DNA of 64,000 nucleotides from positions 62,001-126,000 of the forward strand of contig NZ_JAUSSR010000008.1 of the NCBI RefSeq assembly GCF_030812475.1. Reading direction: 5' to 3'. A program made the position numbers and the translations under genes. Source of the DNA: Pseudomonas lini (GTDB lineage: Bacteria; Pseudomonadota; Gammaproteobacteria; Pseudomonadales; Pseudomonadaceae). Of the stretch, positions 34,698-44,169 are shown piece after piece. The notes beneath the pieces were generated by a model. The model searched no databases and had not been told where the DNA came from. It saw nothing but the letters and a program-made list of their open reading frames with translations. Numbering within the stretch: position 1 is the first letter of the stretch; each line of letters begins with the position of its first letter.

Positions 34698-35150
34698 TTA
34701 CTCGCCTTTTTCTTCCTGTGCATCCAGCGTCTTGCTATAGGTATCCAGCGCCTTGCCGAAGTCGGTGATGAACTGCGGATCGGTCAGCCAGGCCTGGGCC
34801 ACATCGCGGTCCATGCCGTCGGCCCACATGCGGTAGTCGATCAGCATGTCGGCAGCCAGGTGGGTGGCAGCCATGGCTTCGTTGTCGGCGTTTTCCATGT
34901 CAAGCAGGTCTGGATGGTCGCTGATGATGTCGGCGAGATTCGACAGCAAGGTTTGCAGCATGTCGTCGCGGCTGGTGGCTTCCGCGTCGCGCATTTTGCT
35001 GAACATCGCCAGGGTGTATTCCGGAATCGGTTCGCCGATGTCGCCCAGGTCATCGTCCAGTGCAGCGGGTTTTCTGCCGTGGATGTTGATTTGCCTGGCT
35101 TTGATCTTGGCGCGTTTGGCGCGTTTCTGTTGCTTGTTCAGGGAGGCCAT
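34698..35150 (-). CDS. Conserved hypothetical protein, paralogue 1
   Basis: 150 aa. Lys/Arg-rich start MASLNKQQKRAKRAKIKARQ, then an acidic helical body. Paralogue of the neighbour at 35157-35573, with a 6-bp gap, so a tandem duplication. The basic tail suggests nucleic-acid or ribosome contact; function unknown. Confidence 0.7.
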   Translation of the reverse strand: MASLNKQQKRAKRAKIKARQINIHGRKPAALDDDLGDIGEPIPEYTLAMFSKMRDAEATSRDDMLQTLLSNLADIISDHPDLLDMENADNEAMAATHLAADMLIDYRMWADGMDRDVAQAWLTDPQFITDFGKALDTYSKTLDAQEEKGE

Positions 35151-35156
35151 GGGAAC

Positions 35157-35573
35157 TCAGTTCGGTTTCTGTTGGTTTTGGGCTGCGATGATTTCGGACG
35201 CGGCCACGTAATCTGCCTGGAAGGCCGGGGATTCGATCCACGCCAAGGCGCCGGCTTCGTCCACTTCGGTGGACCATTGGCGGTACTCGATCAGCGCGCC
35301 GATGATGAAGTCGGTCGCTGTTTCTTCACCTTCCTGCTCAAGCACCAGCGCGAGCAGCGGGTGTTCAAGAAAGGCCGCGCACATGGCTTGCTGGCTGATC
35401 TTTTGCGCCTCGATCATTTCTTTGAACAGGTCGGTCAGGTCCACCGATTCGAAGTCGATGCGATCGTCGTTCGGGTCCAGCTCGACCGGCGCGGCAGCCC
35501 GTTGGGTGCGGTTCTGCTTGGCCTTGGCCTTGGCGCGGGTGGCGCGTTTTTGCTGTTTGTTGGCGGAAGCCAT
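35157..35573 (-). CDS. Conserved hypothetical protein, paralogue 2
   Basis: 138 aa. Starts MASANKQQKRATRAKAKAKQ, nearly the same basic tail as the downstream neighbour, while the bodies have diverged (LIEYRQWSTEVDEAGALAWIESPAFQ compares with LIDYRMWADGMDRDVAQAWLTDPQF). Probably co-transcribed with paralogue 1. Confidence 0.7.
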   Translation of the reverse strand: MASANKQQKRATRAKAKAKQNRTQRAAAPVELDPNDDRIDFESVDLTDLFKEMIEAQKISQQAMCAAFLEHPLLALVLEQEGEETATDFIIGALIEYRQWSTEVDEAGALAWIESPAFQADYVAASEIIAAQNQQKPN

Positions 35574-35610
35574 GGGCGTCGTTCCGTATTTCGTTAAGAG
35601 GGCAAGTCGA

Positions 35611-36585
35611 TCAACTGCGTGGCACTCGCCGCCCGGGGGTATCGGGGGCCAGTTCGCCGCTTAGCAGCCAGGACAATGCAATGGGCCATAGTGTGGCTTG
35701 GTATGGGCTGCGAAAAAAGGCGAAATGTCCGACTTCTTCTTCGCCGATGTCTTTAGGAGCGATTCGCAGGTGGGTGTTCGTGCTGTTACTGAAGTAGCCC
35801 AGCAGGCGTTCGATGGCCGGGATTGTGCCGTAAGGATCGTCGCTGATGCTGATGGCCAGGGTTTTGGCTGTGACTGAGGCGAAGGGCAGCCCTCCGGCGT
35901 TGGCAATGATTAGTCGACCACTGGGGCGCGTTTCGTATCGAGTGGTGGGCGTGCTCCAGTCGCGGACTACGCCGGCGGGCGTATCTTCCAGCCAACCGAG
36001 ACGTTTTCCGGGGAAGTAGCCGTAGACCATTGTCAGCAGTGGCATCACCAAGTGCCACTTGCCGAACATCCGCCAGCGATGAGCGGGCGCATAGTCGCGC
36101 CAGTAAGCGAATTGCGCACCCACGGTCACCAGGCGCCGGATCAGATGCCCAGAGGCTCCCAGGCCCGCTGCACAGCCTCCAAAGCTGTGGCCGACGACAT
36201 CGATGGGCTGGCCCGGAAACTCTCGCTGGGCGCGCTTGAGCATCGCCTCGAAATCCAGTGCGCCCCAGTCGGACCATGTGGCTTGCAGGCCTTTGAGTGA
36301 AGTCGGTCGAGACTCACCGATGCCGCGGTAGTCATAGGTGATGACGTCGAAGCCGTTGGCGAACAGGTAATCGGCAAAGCGCGAGTAATGCCGGCAGCGA
36401 ACCGAAGTGGCGGCGTTGATGATGACGATCGGGCGCGCGATGTCCGCAGAGGCGTGCCGCCAAGTGAAGCCGCCGAGGATGAAGCCGTCTGCGGCGGGCT
36501 CCCTGAACGCTTCGCCAGCAGTGGCGGTGTACGGCGGTAACTCGATTTGAGAGGGCGCCAGCGGTGGCATGTCCTGCAAGTTCAT
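35611..36585 (-). CDS. Alpha/beta hydrolase
   Basis: 324 aa from MNLQDMPPL. Nucleophile elbow GHSFGG (Ser near residue 144), oxyanion and YDYRGIGES region near 90, and the likely acid/His in GHFAFFRSPYQ near the C-terminus. Resembles YheT/BAAT-like hydrolases acting on small esters; substrate unknown. No signal peptide. Confidence 0.85.
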   Translation of the reverse strand: MNLQDMPPLAPSQIELPPYTATAGEAFREPAADGFILGGFTWRHASADIARPIVIINAATSVRCRHYSRFADYLFANGFDVITYDYRGIGESRPTSLKGLQATWSDWGALDFEAMLKRAQREFPGQPIDVVGHSFGGCAAGLGASGHLIRRLVTVGAQFAYWRDYAPAHRWRMFGKWHLVMPLLTMVYGYFPGKRLGWLEDTPAGVVRDWSTPTTRYETRPSGRLIIANAGGLPFASVTAKTLAISISDDPYGTIPAIERLLGYFSNSTNTHLRIAPKDIGEEEVGHFAFFRSPYQATLWPIALSWLLSGELAPDTPGRRVPRS

Positions 36586-36671
36586 CGGCTTCGGACCTTT
36601 GCGGGTAGCTGCCAACGATAATCCTCGCGCAGCTTATGGACAATCCATCCGTATGGGGCCGTGTGCCTGAT

Positions 36672-37139
36672 TCAACAGCCGCTCTTCAATTGCGGCCCGT
36701 TCTGGCGTTCCAGGGCGCGAGATGACCAGTTCTGGATGGCTGATTCATTCATGTACCAATGGCGAGCGTGTTCGTTCTCGACGCGCAGCAATCTGCGGTA
36801 GTGGGTCCAGCTCAATTCGTGACGCAGTGCGTCACGAATCGGGAATGCCTGGTAAAACAGGCGCATGTAGCGAAGGTTGGAGATGTCAAAGCCTTTGCCA
36901 AACTCCTCTGTCAGGCTTTGCGCCAGCTTCGTCAGCAACTGTTTCCCATATTCCGCCCGCCGAGCCCCTTCCTGCTCGAACTCCACAATATGCCGCCCGA
37001 TCTGCCAGCAGGTTTGCACCTGAACCGTATCGACCGCTCGTAGCACCTTCTGGCGTGCATCGCGGATCAATTCGCCAAGATTGCCAAGCAGCGAGGCGAG
37101 TTGGGGGTCTTGAGTGTTATCGGGCTTGAGTGCGCTCAT
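36672..37139 (-). pseudogene. Truncated YhcG-like DUF1016 protein (nuclease domain missing)
   Basis: 155 aa from MSALKPDNTQ. DUF1016 N-terminal winged-helix part is present (ARQKVLRAVDTVQVQTCWQIG, YGKQLLTKLAQSLTEEFGKGF, LSWTHYRRLLRV). The usual family length is about 350 aa with a C-terminal PDDEXK nuclease; here it stops right after SSRALERQ, so the nuclease is lost. GGAAG lies 6 bp before the ATG. The remaining domain might still bind DNA. Confidence 0.7.
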
Positions 37140-37401
37140 GAAGTCTTCCGCCAATGGATGAACAGGCAGAAGAGGATTGCAGAGGCGGATGGGTCGACGA
37201 TGCCGGGCGTATCCGGGAAATGAGAAGGAAAGCCCGATCGGTTTTGCGGGAACGCTCCGACGGCCATCACAGCTTGAGCGATACAGCCTGTAGTCCATTT
37301 CGCAGTGAGCCCAAGGTCGAATCAGTCTAAAACTTGGCCGGATGGAGGGAAATCCAAGAAATGGTAACGATTGGGTTCTGCAGAGCCCAGGAGTACCCAT
37401 C

Positions 37402-37851
37402 ATGAAACATGTCCATGCATTCATTTTGCCGCTCGCCGCGATGGGGTTGTTGATGTTCCCCGTCATGTTGCAGGCGGCCAGCCTGGAGCCGATCGACAGC
37501 TCAGGTGTGCAAGTACAACGGCAGGAGCAAAACGGGATTACCTACCTCTCCGGCGGAGTTGGCGAGGATGAGGCCAAGGCCATCCAGCAGGCCACTGGCT
37601 ACAACCTGCACATGACGTTCGCAATCGGACCGGAAAACAAATACATCCCCGATGTGGATGTGGTCATTCAAAAAGCCCAGGGGCAAACGGTGCTGACCTT
37701 GAGTCAGGCCGGCCCGCTGGTCTACGTTCAGCTGCCGCCCGGGAAGTACACCGTAGTCGCGACGCGTAATGGTGAGGAGCGGCGTGACACAGCTGAGGTT
37801 GGCAGTGGTGGCGCGCACAATCTGGTTTTTCACTGGAATGGTGGTGAATAG
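37402..37851 (+). CDS. Secreted small beta-domain protein (carboxypeptidase-regulatory-like)
   Basis: 149 aa. Signal peptide (MKHVHAFILPLAAMGLLMF, cleavage after QAA). Mature part resembles a carboxypeptidase regulatory-like beta-sandwich (PLVYVQLPPGKYTVVATRNG). AGGAG lies 9 bp upstream. Periplasmic, function unknown. Confidence 0.75.
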   Translation: MKHVHAFILPLAAMGLLMFPVMLQAASLEPIDSSGVQVQRQEQNGITYLSGGVGEDEAKAIQQATGYNLHMTFAIGPENKYIPDVDVVIQKAQGQTVLTLSQAGPLVYVQLPPGKYTVVATRNGEERRDTAEVGSGGAHNLVFHWNGGE

Positions 37852-38001
37852 CTGCGTTGTCGAGACAAGCGATTTCGTTAGCGCTCAAATCCGCAAACAG
37901 TCGATTTTGACGAGCTGTTTGCGGAGTGCCACGCGCCAGGGTTTGCGGTTTGCCAAAGCGCGACGGATGGTTTGCTGACGAATCACCTTGGGGAGGATGA
38001 G

Positions 38002-38439
38002 TTAGCGGATGCTGCGGATGTTGCCTTTGTTGCCTTTTACGGTGACGGAAACTTTTTTGAAGATGAAGTAGTTTTCTTCGCTCACTTCATAGCGTGGGGC
38101 GACGATCAGGTCGGCGCCGGAAGACTTGACCGCTTTGTAAGCCGCTGCCGATTTGACCGCGCTGACGGGATCCAGGCCAAGGCTGCCCAAGCCACCACTC
38201 TGGCCGCCATAGCTCACGCCATCGGCGAACTGGGAGTCGCCGCCAAACTTGAGGAAGCCGAACAGGACGTTGACCGAAGACTGACCGGAGATGGCGTCAC
38301 CGACAGCGATGTCCGCTTTCAGGTCTGCTTTGACGGTGCTGTCAATCGGCGACGATGGCTGGCTGTTGTTGTAGCTGACACAGCCGCTGGCTGTGGCAAT
38401 GATTGTCGACAGGGCGAGGAACTTCAAAAGCGTATTCAA
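38002..38439 (-). CDS. Lipoprotein of unknown function
   Basis: 145 aa. Lipoprotein signal with lipobox ATASGC (Cys near residue 20), then repeated Gly/Ser-rich stretches and ALIYK-type motif replaced by AAAYKAVKSSGADLIVAPRYE, as in TRL-like outer-membrane lipoproteins. Function unknown. Confidence 0.75.
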   Translation of the reverse strand: MNTLLKFLALSTIIATASGCVSYNNSQPSSPIDSTVKADLKADIAVGDAISGQSSVNVLFGFLKFGGDSQFADGVSYGGQSGGLGSLGLDPVSAVKSAAAYKAVKSSGADLIVAPRYEVSEENYFIFKKVSVTVKGNKGNIRSIR

Positions 38440-38631
38440 GAAATGTTTCCTTACTTTGAAACGTTGAATGCAGGCAAATTTGCTGCTGCATTAGTTTCGC
38501 TTTGTAAGGGCGGAGACTCCATGAGACGCATCCTGAAGCGATGTATGAAGGCTTTGTACAGTTGGAAGGAAAAGGACGTAATGGATGTAGGAATATTCAG
38601 TGGTGCTGGGGCTTGCTAAATCCCGGGCATA

Positions 38632-38664
38632 AAAAAACCCTGAATCTTGCGATTCAGGGTTTTC
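38632..38664 (-). terminator. Terminator downstream of tRNA-Phe
   Basis: AAAACCCTGAATC, loop TTGC, GATTCAGGGTTTT; T-rich tail on the minus strand. Confidence 0.8.
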
Positions 38665-38670
38665 GGTATT

Positions 38671-38746
38671 TGGTGCCCAGAGACGGAATCGAACCGCCGA
38701 CACGGGGATTTTCAATCCCCTGCTCTACCGACTGAGCTATCTGGGC
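38671..38746 (-). tRNA. tRNA-Phe (anticodon GAA)
   Basis: 76 nt with encoded CCA. GCCCAGA acceptor, AGCTCAGTCGGTAGAGC D arm, anticodon loop TTGAAAA (anticodon GAA), T-loop GGTTCGATTCC. Confidence 0.95.
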
Positions 38747-38849
38747 AACGGGGCGCATTAAACGGGTTTTTCAGGGGGTCGTCAAGCAAGTTTTCAAAAA
38801 ATATTTAATTATTACCGTCGCTTACGATCCGGCCCCCGAGAAAGCGGGG

Positions 38850-39122
38850 TCATTCGGCCGGCGGAACGTAGCCGTCAGCCTTGGCGTATTCCTCGCCGGA
38901 AAAGAACTTGTCCATCTCGCCCTGAAGATATTTGCGGTCTTCGGCGTTCATCATGTTCAGGCGTTTTTCGTTGATCAGCAGGGTCTGGTGTTTTTGCCAG
39001 TCGGCCCAGGCCTTGGCCGAGACGTGGTCAAAAATGTCCTGGCCTTTGGCGCCCGGGAATGGAGCGCGCTCCAGGGCGGGCAGTTCTTCTTTGTACTTGC
39101 GACACATGATGGTGCGGGTCAT
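38850..39122 (-). CDS. yggX: Probable Fe(2+)-trafficking protein
   Basis: 90 aa. Conserved start MTRTIMCRKYKEELPALERAPFPG with Cys7, usual length. YggX helps protect iron-sulfur enzymes against oxidative damage. It overlaps the mutY stop by 4 bp; MutY carries a 4Fe-4S cluster, which fits the pairing. Confidence 0.95.
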   Translation of the reverse strand: MTRTIMCRKYKEELPALERAPFPGAKGQDIFDHVSAKAWADWQKHQTLLINEKRLNMMNAEDRKYLQGEMDKFFSGEEYAKADGYVPPAE

Positions 39123-40186
39123 GACGACTCTCCTGCGTTCAATACGGCAGCCGCGCGTTCGAGCAAGGTTTTGACCGGGGCGGCAAGGCCCAGGCGCGGC
39201 GGGGTGGCGAGGTTATACCAGAGCCAGTCGGCCTCGGCCACGTGATGGCCAGCCTCCTGGACCTGAACCAGCCAGGGTTCGATAGCCAGCTGGAAATGGC
39301 TGAAGGTATGGATCAGGCTCGGCAATGCCTGTTGGCTGCCAAGCTCCAGCGAGTGCTGCGATGCGAGATGTGGCAGGTCATCGAGGTCGTCGAGTTCCGG
39401 CAGGCTCCAGAGACCGCCCCACAGGCCCGTGGAAGGGCGCCGGTAAAGCAGGATCGCGCCTTCGCCGTTGGCGAGCATCGGCATCAGCGTGCGCTTCTGG
39501 GGGATGGCCTTGCGCGGCTTGGGGATCGGGTAGCGGGTCTCGAGGCCGAGCATGTGCGCCTCGCAGCCCTTTTCCAGCGGGCAGAGCAGGCAGCTCGGCT
39601 TGCTGCGGGTGCAGAGCGTGGCGCCCAGATCCATCATCGCCTGGGTGTAGGCATTGACCCGATCATGCGGCGTAAAGCGCTCGGCATTGGCCCACAGCTG
39701 CTTGGCGACCTTGGGCTCGCCCGGGTACCCCTCTTGCGCGGTAAAGCGCGCCAGCACCCGTTTGACGTTGCCATCGAGGATCGGCGCCCGCAGGCCCATG
39801 CTCAGGCTGGCGATGGCGCCCGCCGTGGACAGGCCGATACCCGGCAGATCCGTGAGTTTGTCCACGTCCCGCGGAAACTCGCCGCCATAGTCGGCGACAA
39901 TGATCTTCGCGGTCTTCTGCAAGTTGCGCGCGCGAGTGTAGTACCCGAGCCCGGTCCACAGGTGCAGCACTTCGTCCTCCGGTGCGGCGGCCAGGGCTTC
40001 GACCGTCGGCAATGACGCCATGAAGCGGTCGAAGTAATTCAGCACGGTGCTGACCTGGGTTTGCTGCAACATGATCTCCGAGACCCACACCCGATAGGGG
40101 GTGATGCCCTGTTGCCAGGGCAAATCGTGGCGGCCATGGCGGTCGTACCAGTCCAGCACCGCCGAAGAGAACTGCTCGTCTCTCAT
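39119..40186 (-). CDS. mutY: A/G-specific adenine glycosylase
   Basis: 355 aa. Helix-hairpin-helix LPGIGLSTAGAIAS with the catalytic Asp in APILDGNVKRVL, 4Fe-4S cysteines in CTRSKPSCLLCPLEKGC, and a C-terminal NUDIX-like 8-oxoG recognition domain. It removes adenine mispaired with 8-oxoguanine. 4-bp overlaps with asmA upstream and yggX downstream show one operon. Confidence 0.96.
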   Translation of the reverse strand: MRDEQFSSAVLDWYDRHGRHDLPWQQGITPYRVWVSEIMLQQTQVSTVLNYFDRFMASLPTVEALAAAPEDEVLHLWTGLGYYTRARNLQKTAKIIVADYGGEFPRDVDKLTDLPGIGLSTAGAIASLSMGLRAPILDGNVKRVLARFTAQEGYPGEPKVAKQLWANAERFTPHDRVNAYTQAMMDLGATLCTRSKPSCLLCPLEKGCEAHMLGLETRYPIPKPRKAIPQKRTLMPMLANGEGAILLYRRPSTGLWGGLWSLPELDDLDDLPHLASQHSLELGSQQALPSLIHTFSHFQLAIEPWLVQVQEAGHHVAEADWLWYNLATPPRLGLAAPVKTLLERAAAVLNAGESS

Positions 40187-42399
40187 CGCTTGAACAGCCC
40201 CTTCAGCGCATCTTTCAGTTCAGGACTGACCTTGTCGCCCAGCTTCTCATCGATCTTTTCGCTGATTTTGTCGCCGGCCATCTTGCCCGCGACCTGGCCC
40301 ATGCGTTCGTTGTCGAGGCGGCAAGCCTTGGCGCCGAGCTCAAGCGGACCGCGGCAACGCAGCGGCCATTCGATGCCGACGAATTTCTCGCCCACCTGGC
40401 AGGCCGGGTCCGGCATGTCGCTCTTGTCGCCTTCGACGATAATGCCCACGCGGTAATCCATGCCCAGTACTCGCAGGTCGACATCGCCGTCACCGTTGAC
40501 GGTCATGCCCGGGATCCGCACTTTCAGGTCCGGGTTGCTGGCCACGCCATTACGCAAGGTCAGGTTGCCCTTGAGCTCCTGGAACGGCGTGTCCTTGCCT
40601 CTTGGCTCTCCGCTGAGGGTTTTGCGGTTGAGGGTGGCGATGCCTTTACAAAGTTGCTGCTCGAGATTGGCATTGAGCAATACGCCATTGTTGATGACGA
40701 AGCTGGCGTTGCCGTTGAGGCTGTCGATCAGCGCGCTCTGGCTGTTGCCGCTGCCGGTCAGGTTGCTGTTGAGCGTGACCAGGCCTTTGACCGGCGGATT
40801 TTTACCCTGGCTTTCGAGGATTTTTTCCACCGGTACCTGGGTAATGCGCGTCTGCATGTTCAGCGCCGGCACCGACTGGCGCACGTCCAGGGTGCCCTTG
40901 GCTTCGAAGTTGCCGTCGTACAGGTTGCCGCGCAGGTTCTCCAGCGTCAGCAGGCCGCCCAGGCCGGTGGCCTTGAGTGCAGCGTTCTGGATCGGCAGCT
41001 TGTCGAGGGTCAGCTGGCCGAAGGTCAGGTCGGCGTCTACATCGAGTTTGCTCAGGCGTTCCACCGGCAGCAGTCGCGCAGTGCTCCACGGGCCTTTGGT
41101 CGGTGATTGCGGCAATGGAGTGCTGCCGGCACCGGCCATGGCATTGGCCTCGGTGTTGGCGACTTCGGCCTCGCGCACCTGTTTCGCGCTGTTGGCTTCG
41201 GCGGATTTTGGCGGCAAGTAACGATCGACATTGAAGGTGTCAGCCTTGAGGCTCGCCCGCAGCGATTGTTTGGCGAAGTCCTCGACGGCGATACGACCGC
41301 TGAAGGTGCTGTCGTCGACCTTCAGGTTGATGTCGTCGAACGACACGCTGGTCGGTGTACCGGAGAGGCGGCTGGCCAATTCGACTTTGCTCAGGCTGCC
41401 TTCAGCCATGGCCGGGAGTTTCTGGCCGATGCTGTCGACGAATTTCGCCAGGTCGAACTGGGCAATCGACAGGCCGCCGCTGATCTGCGGGGTCTTGTCG
41501 AGGTCGTTGACCTTCAGTTCACCCAAGGCGCGCAATTGGTTGGCAGATAGCTTGATGCCGGTCCATTCGGCGACGTTAGCCGCTTTATCCAGCAGCAATT
41601 GGCCTTGGGCGGCGAAGGTGATGGTTTTGCCTTGCAACGGATCGCCGGCGACTTCACCGGACAGTTTCATGTCTTCGAATTTGTAGCGCTGCAGCGCACG
41701 CTCGAAGCGCAGTTCGCCATTGAGCTCGGTGCGGACTCGCAGAACTGGTTGGTTGGAGCCGAGAAACGCGGTGAGCTTGATTGGAATATTGGTCGAGTCG
41801 TGAACCGGCCCGGTGCTGAGCTGAATGCTTTCGGCGCTGTACAGCTTGCCGGTTTTTTCGTCGTTGTATTCAACACGGGCGTTATTGACGGTCAGGCTGT
41901 CTATGTCCAGGCGGATCGGCTGGGCCGGTTTTTCCGCTTGGGCGGTGGTCTGCGATGCTGGTGATTCGGTGGTGGCGGGTGGCGTGGTCGACGCCGGGGC
42001 CTTGCCGATGTCTTCCCAGTTTCCGTGGCCGTTCATGTCGCGATTCAGGCGCAGGTTCAGGCCCTCGACGCGTACGTCGCTCATCTGCACTTCACGGCGC
42101 AACAACGGCAGCACGCGCACCGAGAGGCCCAGCATCTTCAAGTCAGCGAACGGCTCGGTGGGTTTGGTCAGGGTCGCGACACTGGCTTCGTGCAATTCCA
42201 GGCCCAGCCAGGGAAACAGGCTCCAGCCGATGTCGCCATTGAGCGTCAGCTCGATGTGGGCCTTGTCGCGGGCAATCTGGCGAATCTCGTCTTTGTAGTC
42301 GTTGGGATCGAAGAGGTGGGTCAGGGCAAAGCCCAGCGCCACAATGATCAGCAACAGCCCGAGGAGTACCAGACCCAGGATTTTGCCGAACGCTTTCAT
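40183..42399 (-). CDS. asmA: AsmA family protein
   Basis: 738 aa. One N-terminal membrane helix (ILGLVLLGLLLIIVALGFALTH) and a long periplasmic beta-rich body ending in the AsmA_2-like region. AsmA-type proteins bridge inner and outer membranes and are linked to lipid transport. First gene of the asmA-mutY-yggX operon. Confidence 0.9.
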   Translation of the reverse strand: MKAFGKILGLVLLGLLLIIVALGFALTHLFDPNDYKDEIRQIARDKAHIELTLNGDIGWSLFPWLGLELHEASVATLTKPTEPFADLKMLGLSVRVLPLLRREVQMSDVRVEGLNLRLNRDMNGHGNWEDIGKAPASTTPPATTESPASQTTAQAEKPAQPIRLDIDSLTVNNARVEYNDEKTGKLYSAESIQLSTGPVHDSTNIPIKLTAFLGSNQPVLRVRTELNGELRFERALQRYKFEDMKLSGEVAGDPLQGKTITFAAQGQLLLDKAANVAEWTGIKLSANQLRALGELKVNDLDKTPQISGGLSIAQFDLAKFVDSIGQKLPAMAEGSLSKVELASRLSGTPTSVSFDDINLKVDDSTFSGRIAVEDFAKQSLRASLKADTFNVDRYLPPKSAEANSAKQVREAEVANTEANAMAGAGSTPLPQSPTKGPWSTARLLPVERLSKLDVDADLTFGQLTLDKLPIQNAALKATGLGGLLTLENLRGNLYDGNFEAKGTLDVRQSVPALNMQTRITQVPVEKILESQGKNPPVKGLVTLNSNLTGSGNSQSALIDSLNGNASFVINNGVLLNANLEQQLCKGIATLNRKTLSGEPRGKDTPFQELKGNLTLRNGVASNPDLKVRIPGMTVNGDGDVDLRVLGMDYRVGIIVEGDKSDMPDPACQVGEKFVGIEWPLRCRGPLELGAKACRLDNERMGQVAGKMAGDKISEKIDEKLGDKVSPELKDALKGLFKR

Positions 42400-42637
42400 G
42401 GGCGAGTCCTTGTAGTTAGTCGAATTTGAAATTTAGCCGGGGAGTATAGCGCTCCGAAACGGGTGACCGGTCAGCGATGATGCAGCCGTTCATAATGATT
42501 CCGGGTTGTATGGACATGTCTATCGCCGACGGCACTGAATTCAGTCCGTCAGTGATATCACCTCTCGTGTTTCTGTTTCCGGCCCGCGCCCCTATAATGG
42601 TTGCCTTTTTCGCCCAATGATTTTTGCGGAGCTGGTG

Positions 42638-43231
42638 ATGGCCGAACGTATGGCGTCTGTCGAGCGCGACACTCTGGAAACCCAGATCAAAGCCTCGATC
42701 AACCTGGATGGCACCGGAAAGGCCCGATTTGATATCGGTGTTCCTTTTCTTGAGCACATGCTGGACCAGATCGCCCGTCACGGGCTGATCGACCTGGATA
42801 TTGTCTGCAAGGGCGACCTGGAAATCGACGACCACCACACCGTGGAAGATGTCGGTATCACCTTGGGTCAGGCCTTCACCAAAGCCATCGGCGACAAGAA
42901 AGGCATCCGTCGCTACGGCCATGCCTACGTGCCGCTCGATGAAGCGCTGTCGCGCGTGGTGATCGACTTCTCCGGTCGTCCGGGCCTGCAGATGCATGTT
43001 CCTTATACCCGCGCCACCGTCGGCGGTTTTGACGTTGACCTGTTCCAGGAATTCTTCCAGGGCTTCGTCAACCACGCCAACGTCACCCTGCACATCGACA
43101 ATCTGCGTGGGCACAACACCCACCACCAGATCGAAACCGTGTTCAAGGCTTTCGGCCGCGCCCTGCGCATGGCTGTAGAGCTCGATGACCGCATGGCCGG
43201 TCAGATGCCGTCGACCAAAGGCGTTCTGTAA
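42638..43231 (+). CDS. hisB: Imidazoleglycerol-phosphate dehydratase
   Basis: 197 aa, monofunctional form. Metal-binding motifs EIDDHHTVED and RGHNTHHQIE, two each of the His repeats. Sixth-step enzyme of histidine synthesis. Start 42638 has GGAG 6 bp upstream. Its TAA abuts hisH with 1-bp overlap. Confidence 0.96.
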   Translation: MAERMASVERDTLETQIKASINLDGTGKARFDIGVPFLEHMLDQIARHGLIDLDIVCKGDLEIDDHHTVEDVGITLGQAFTKAIGDKKGIRRYGHAYVPLDEALSRVVIDFSGRPGLQMHVPYTRATVGGFDVDLFQEFFQGFVNHANVTLHIDNLRGHNTHHQIETVFKAFGRALRMAVELDDRMAGQMPSTKGVL

Positions 43232-43869
43232 TGCAGACGGTCGCGGTTATCGATTACGGCATGGGTAACCTGCACTCGGTGGCCAAGGCCCTCGAGCACG
43301 TCGGTGCCGGCAAGGTCCTGATCACCAGCGATGCCGATGTGATTCGCGAAGCCGACCGGGTGGTATTCCCCGGCGTTGGCGCGATTCGCGATTGCATGGC
43401 GGAGATCCGGCGTTTGGGTTTCGATTCGCTGGTGCGTGAAGTCAGCCAGGACCGTCCGTTCCTCGGCATCTGCGTCGGCATGCAAGCCTTGCTCGACCGC
43501 AGTGAAGAGAACGACGGCGTCGACTGCATCGGCCTGTTCCCGGGCCAGGTGAAGTTCTTCGGCAAGGATTTGCATGAAGACGGTGAACACTTGAAAGTGC
43601 CGCACATGGGCTGGAACGAAGTGAAACAAACGGTCACGCACCCGCTGTGGCACAACATCCCGGACCTGGCGCGATTCTACTTCGTGCATAGCTACTATAT
43701 CGCTGCCGGCAACACTCGGCAGGTGGTAGGTGGCGGTCATTACGGCGTCGATTTTGCTGCGGCGCTGGCCGACGGCTCGCGTTTCGCCGTGCAGTTCCAC
43801 CCGGAGAAGAGCCATACCCATGGCCTGCAATTGCTGCAGAACTTCGCTGCGTGGGATGGTCGCTGGTAA
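43231..43869 (+). CDS. hisH: Imidazole glycerol phosphate synthase, glutamine amidotransferase subunit
   Basis: 212 aa. Class I glutaminase: Cys in LGICVGMQAL, His and Glu in QFHPEKSHTHG. It supplies ammonia to HisF. Directly overlaps hisB and abuts DUF2164 with no gap. Confidence 0.96.
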   Translation: MQTVAVIDYGMGNLHSVAKALEHVGAGKVLITSDADVIREADRVVFPGVGAIRDCMAEIRRLGFDSLVREVSQDRPFLGICVGMQALLDRSEENDGVDCIGLFPGQVKFFGKDLHEDGEHLKVPHMGWNEVKQTVTHPLWHNIPDLARFYFVHSYYIAAGNTRQVVGGGHYGVDFAAALADGSRFAVQFHPEKSHTHGLQLLQNFAAWDGRW

Positions 43870-44127
43870 ATGGCCGTCAAGAAGAAGCCGCCGATCCTGA
43901 CCCTCACTCCTGAGCAGGAGAACGAGGCCAACCAGAAGATCAAACGCTTCATGGAGGATCGCTTCGAGCTGGACCTGGGTTCGTTCGAAGCGGCCGAAAT
44001 CCTTGAGCTGTTTACCCGCGAAATTGCGCCGCATTATTACAACAGGGCGATTTTCGATGTGCAGACGCACCTCAAAGAGAGGTTCGAAAGCATCGAAAGC
44101 GACTTGTGGGCGCTCGAGAAAAACTGA
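43870..44127 (+). CDS. DUF2164 domain protein
   Basis: 85 aa. Basic start MAVKKKPPILTLTPEQE, then DRFELDLGSFEAAEILELF. Conserved small protein found within Pseudomonas his operons; function unknown. Start immediately follows the hisH stop. Confidence 0.88.
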   Translation: MAVKKKPPILTLTPEQENEANQKIKRFMEDRFELDLGSFEAAEILELFTREIAPHYYNRAIFDVQTHLKERFESIESDLWALEKN

Positions 44128-44169
44128 TTTTCGAGCGAAGCTGAACAATCGAATTTGAAGGTTTGCCAG

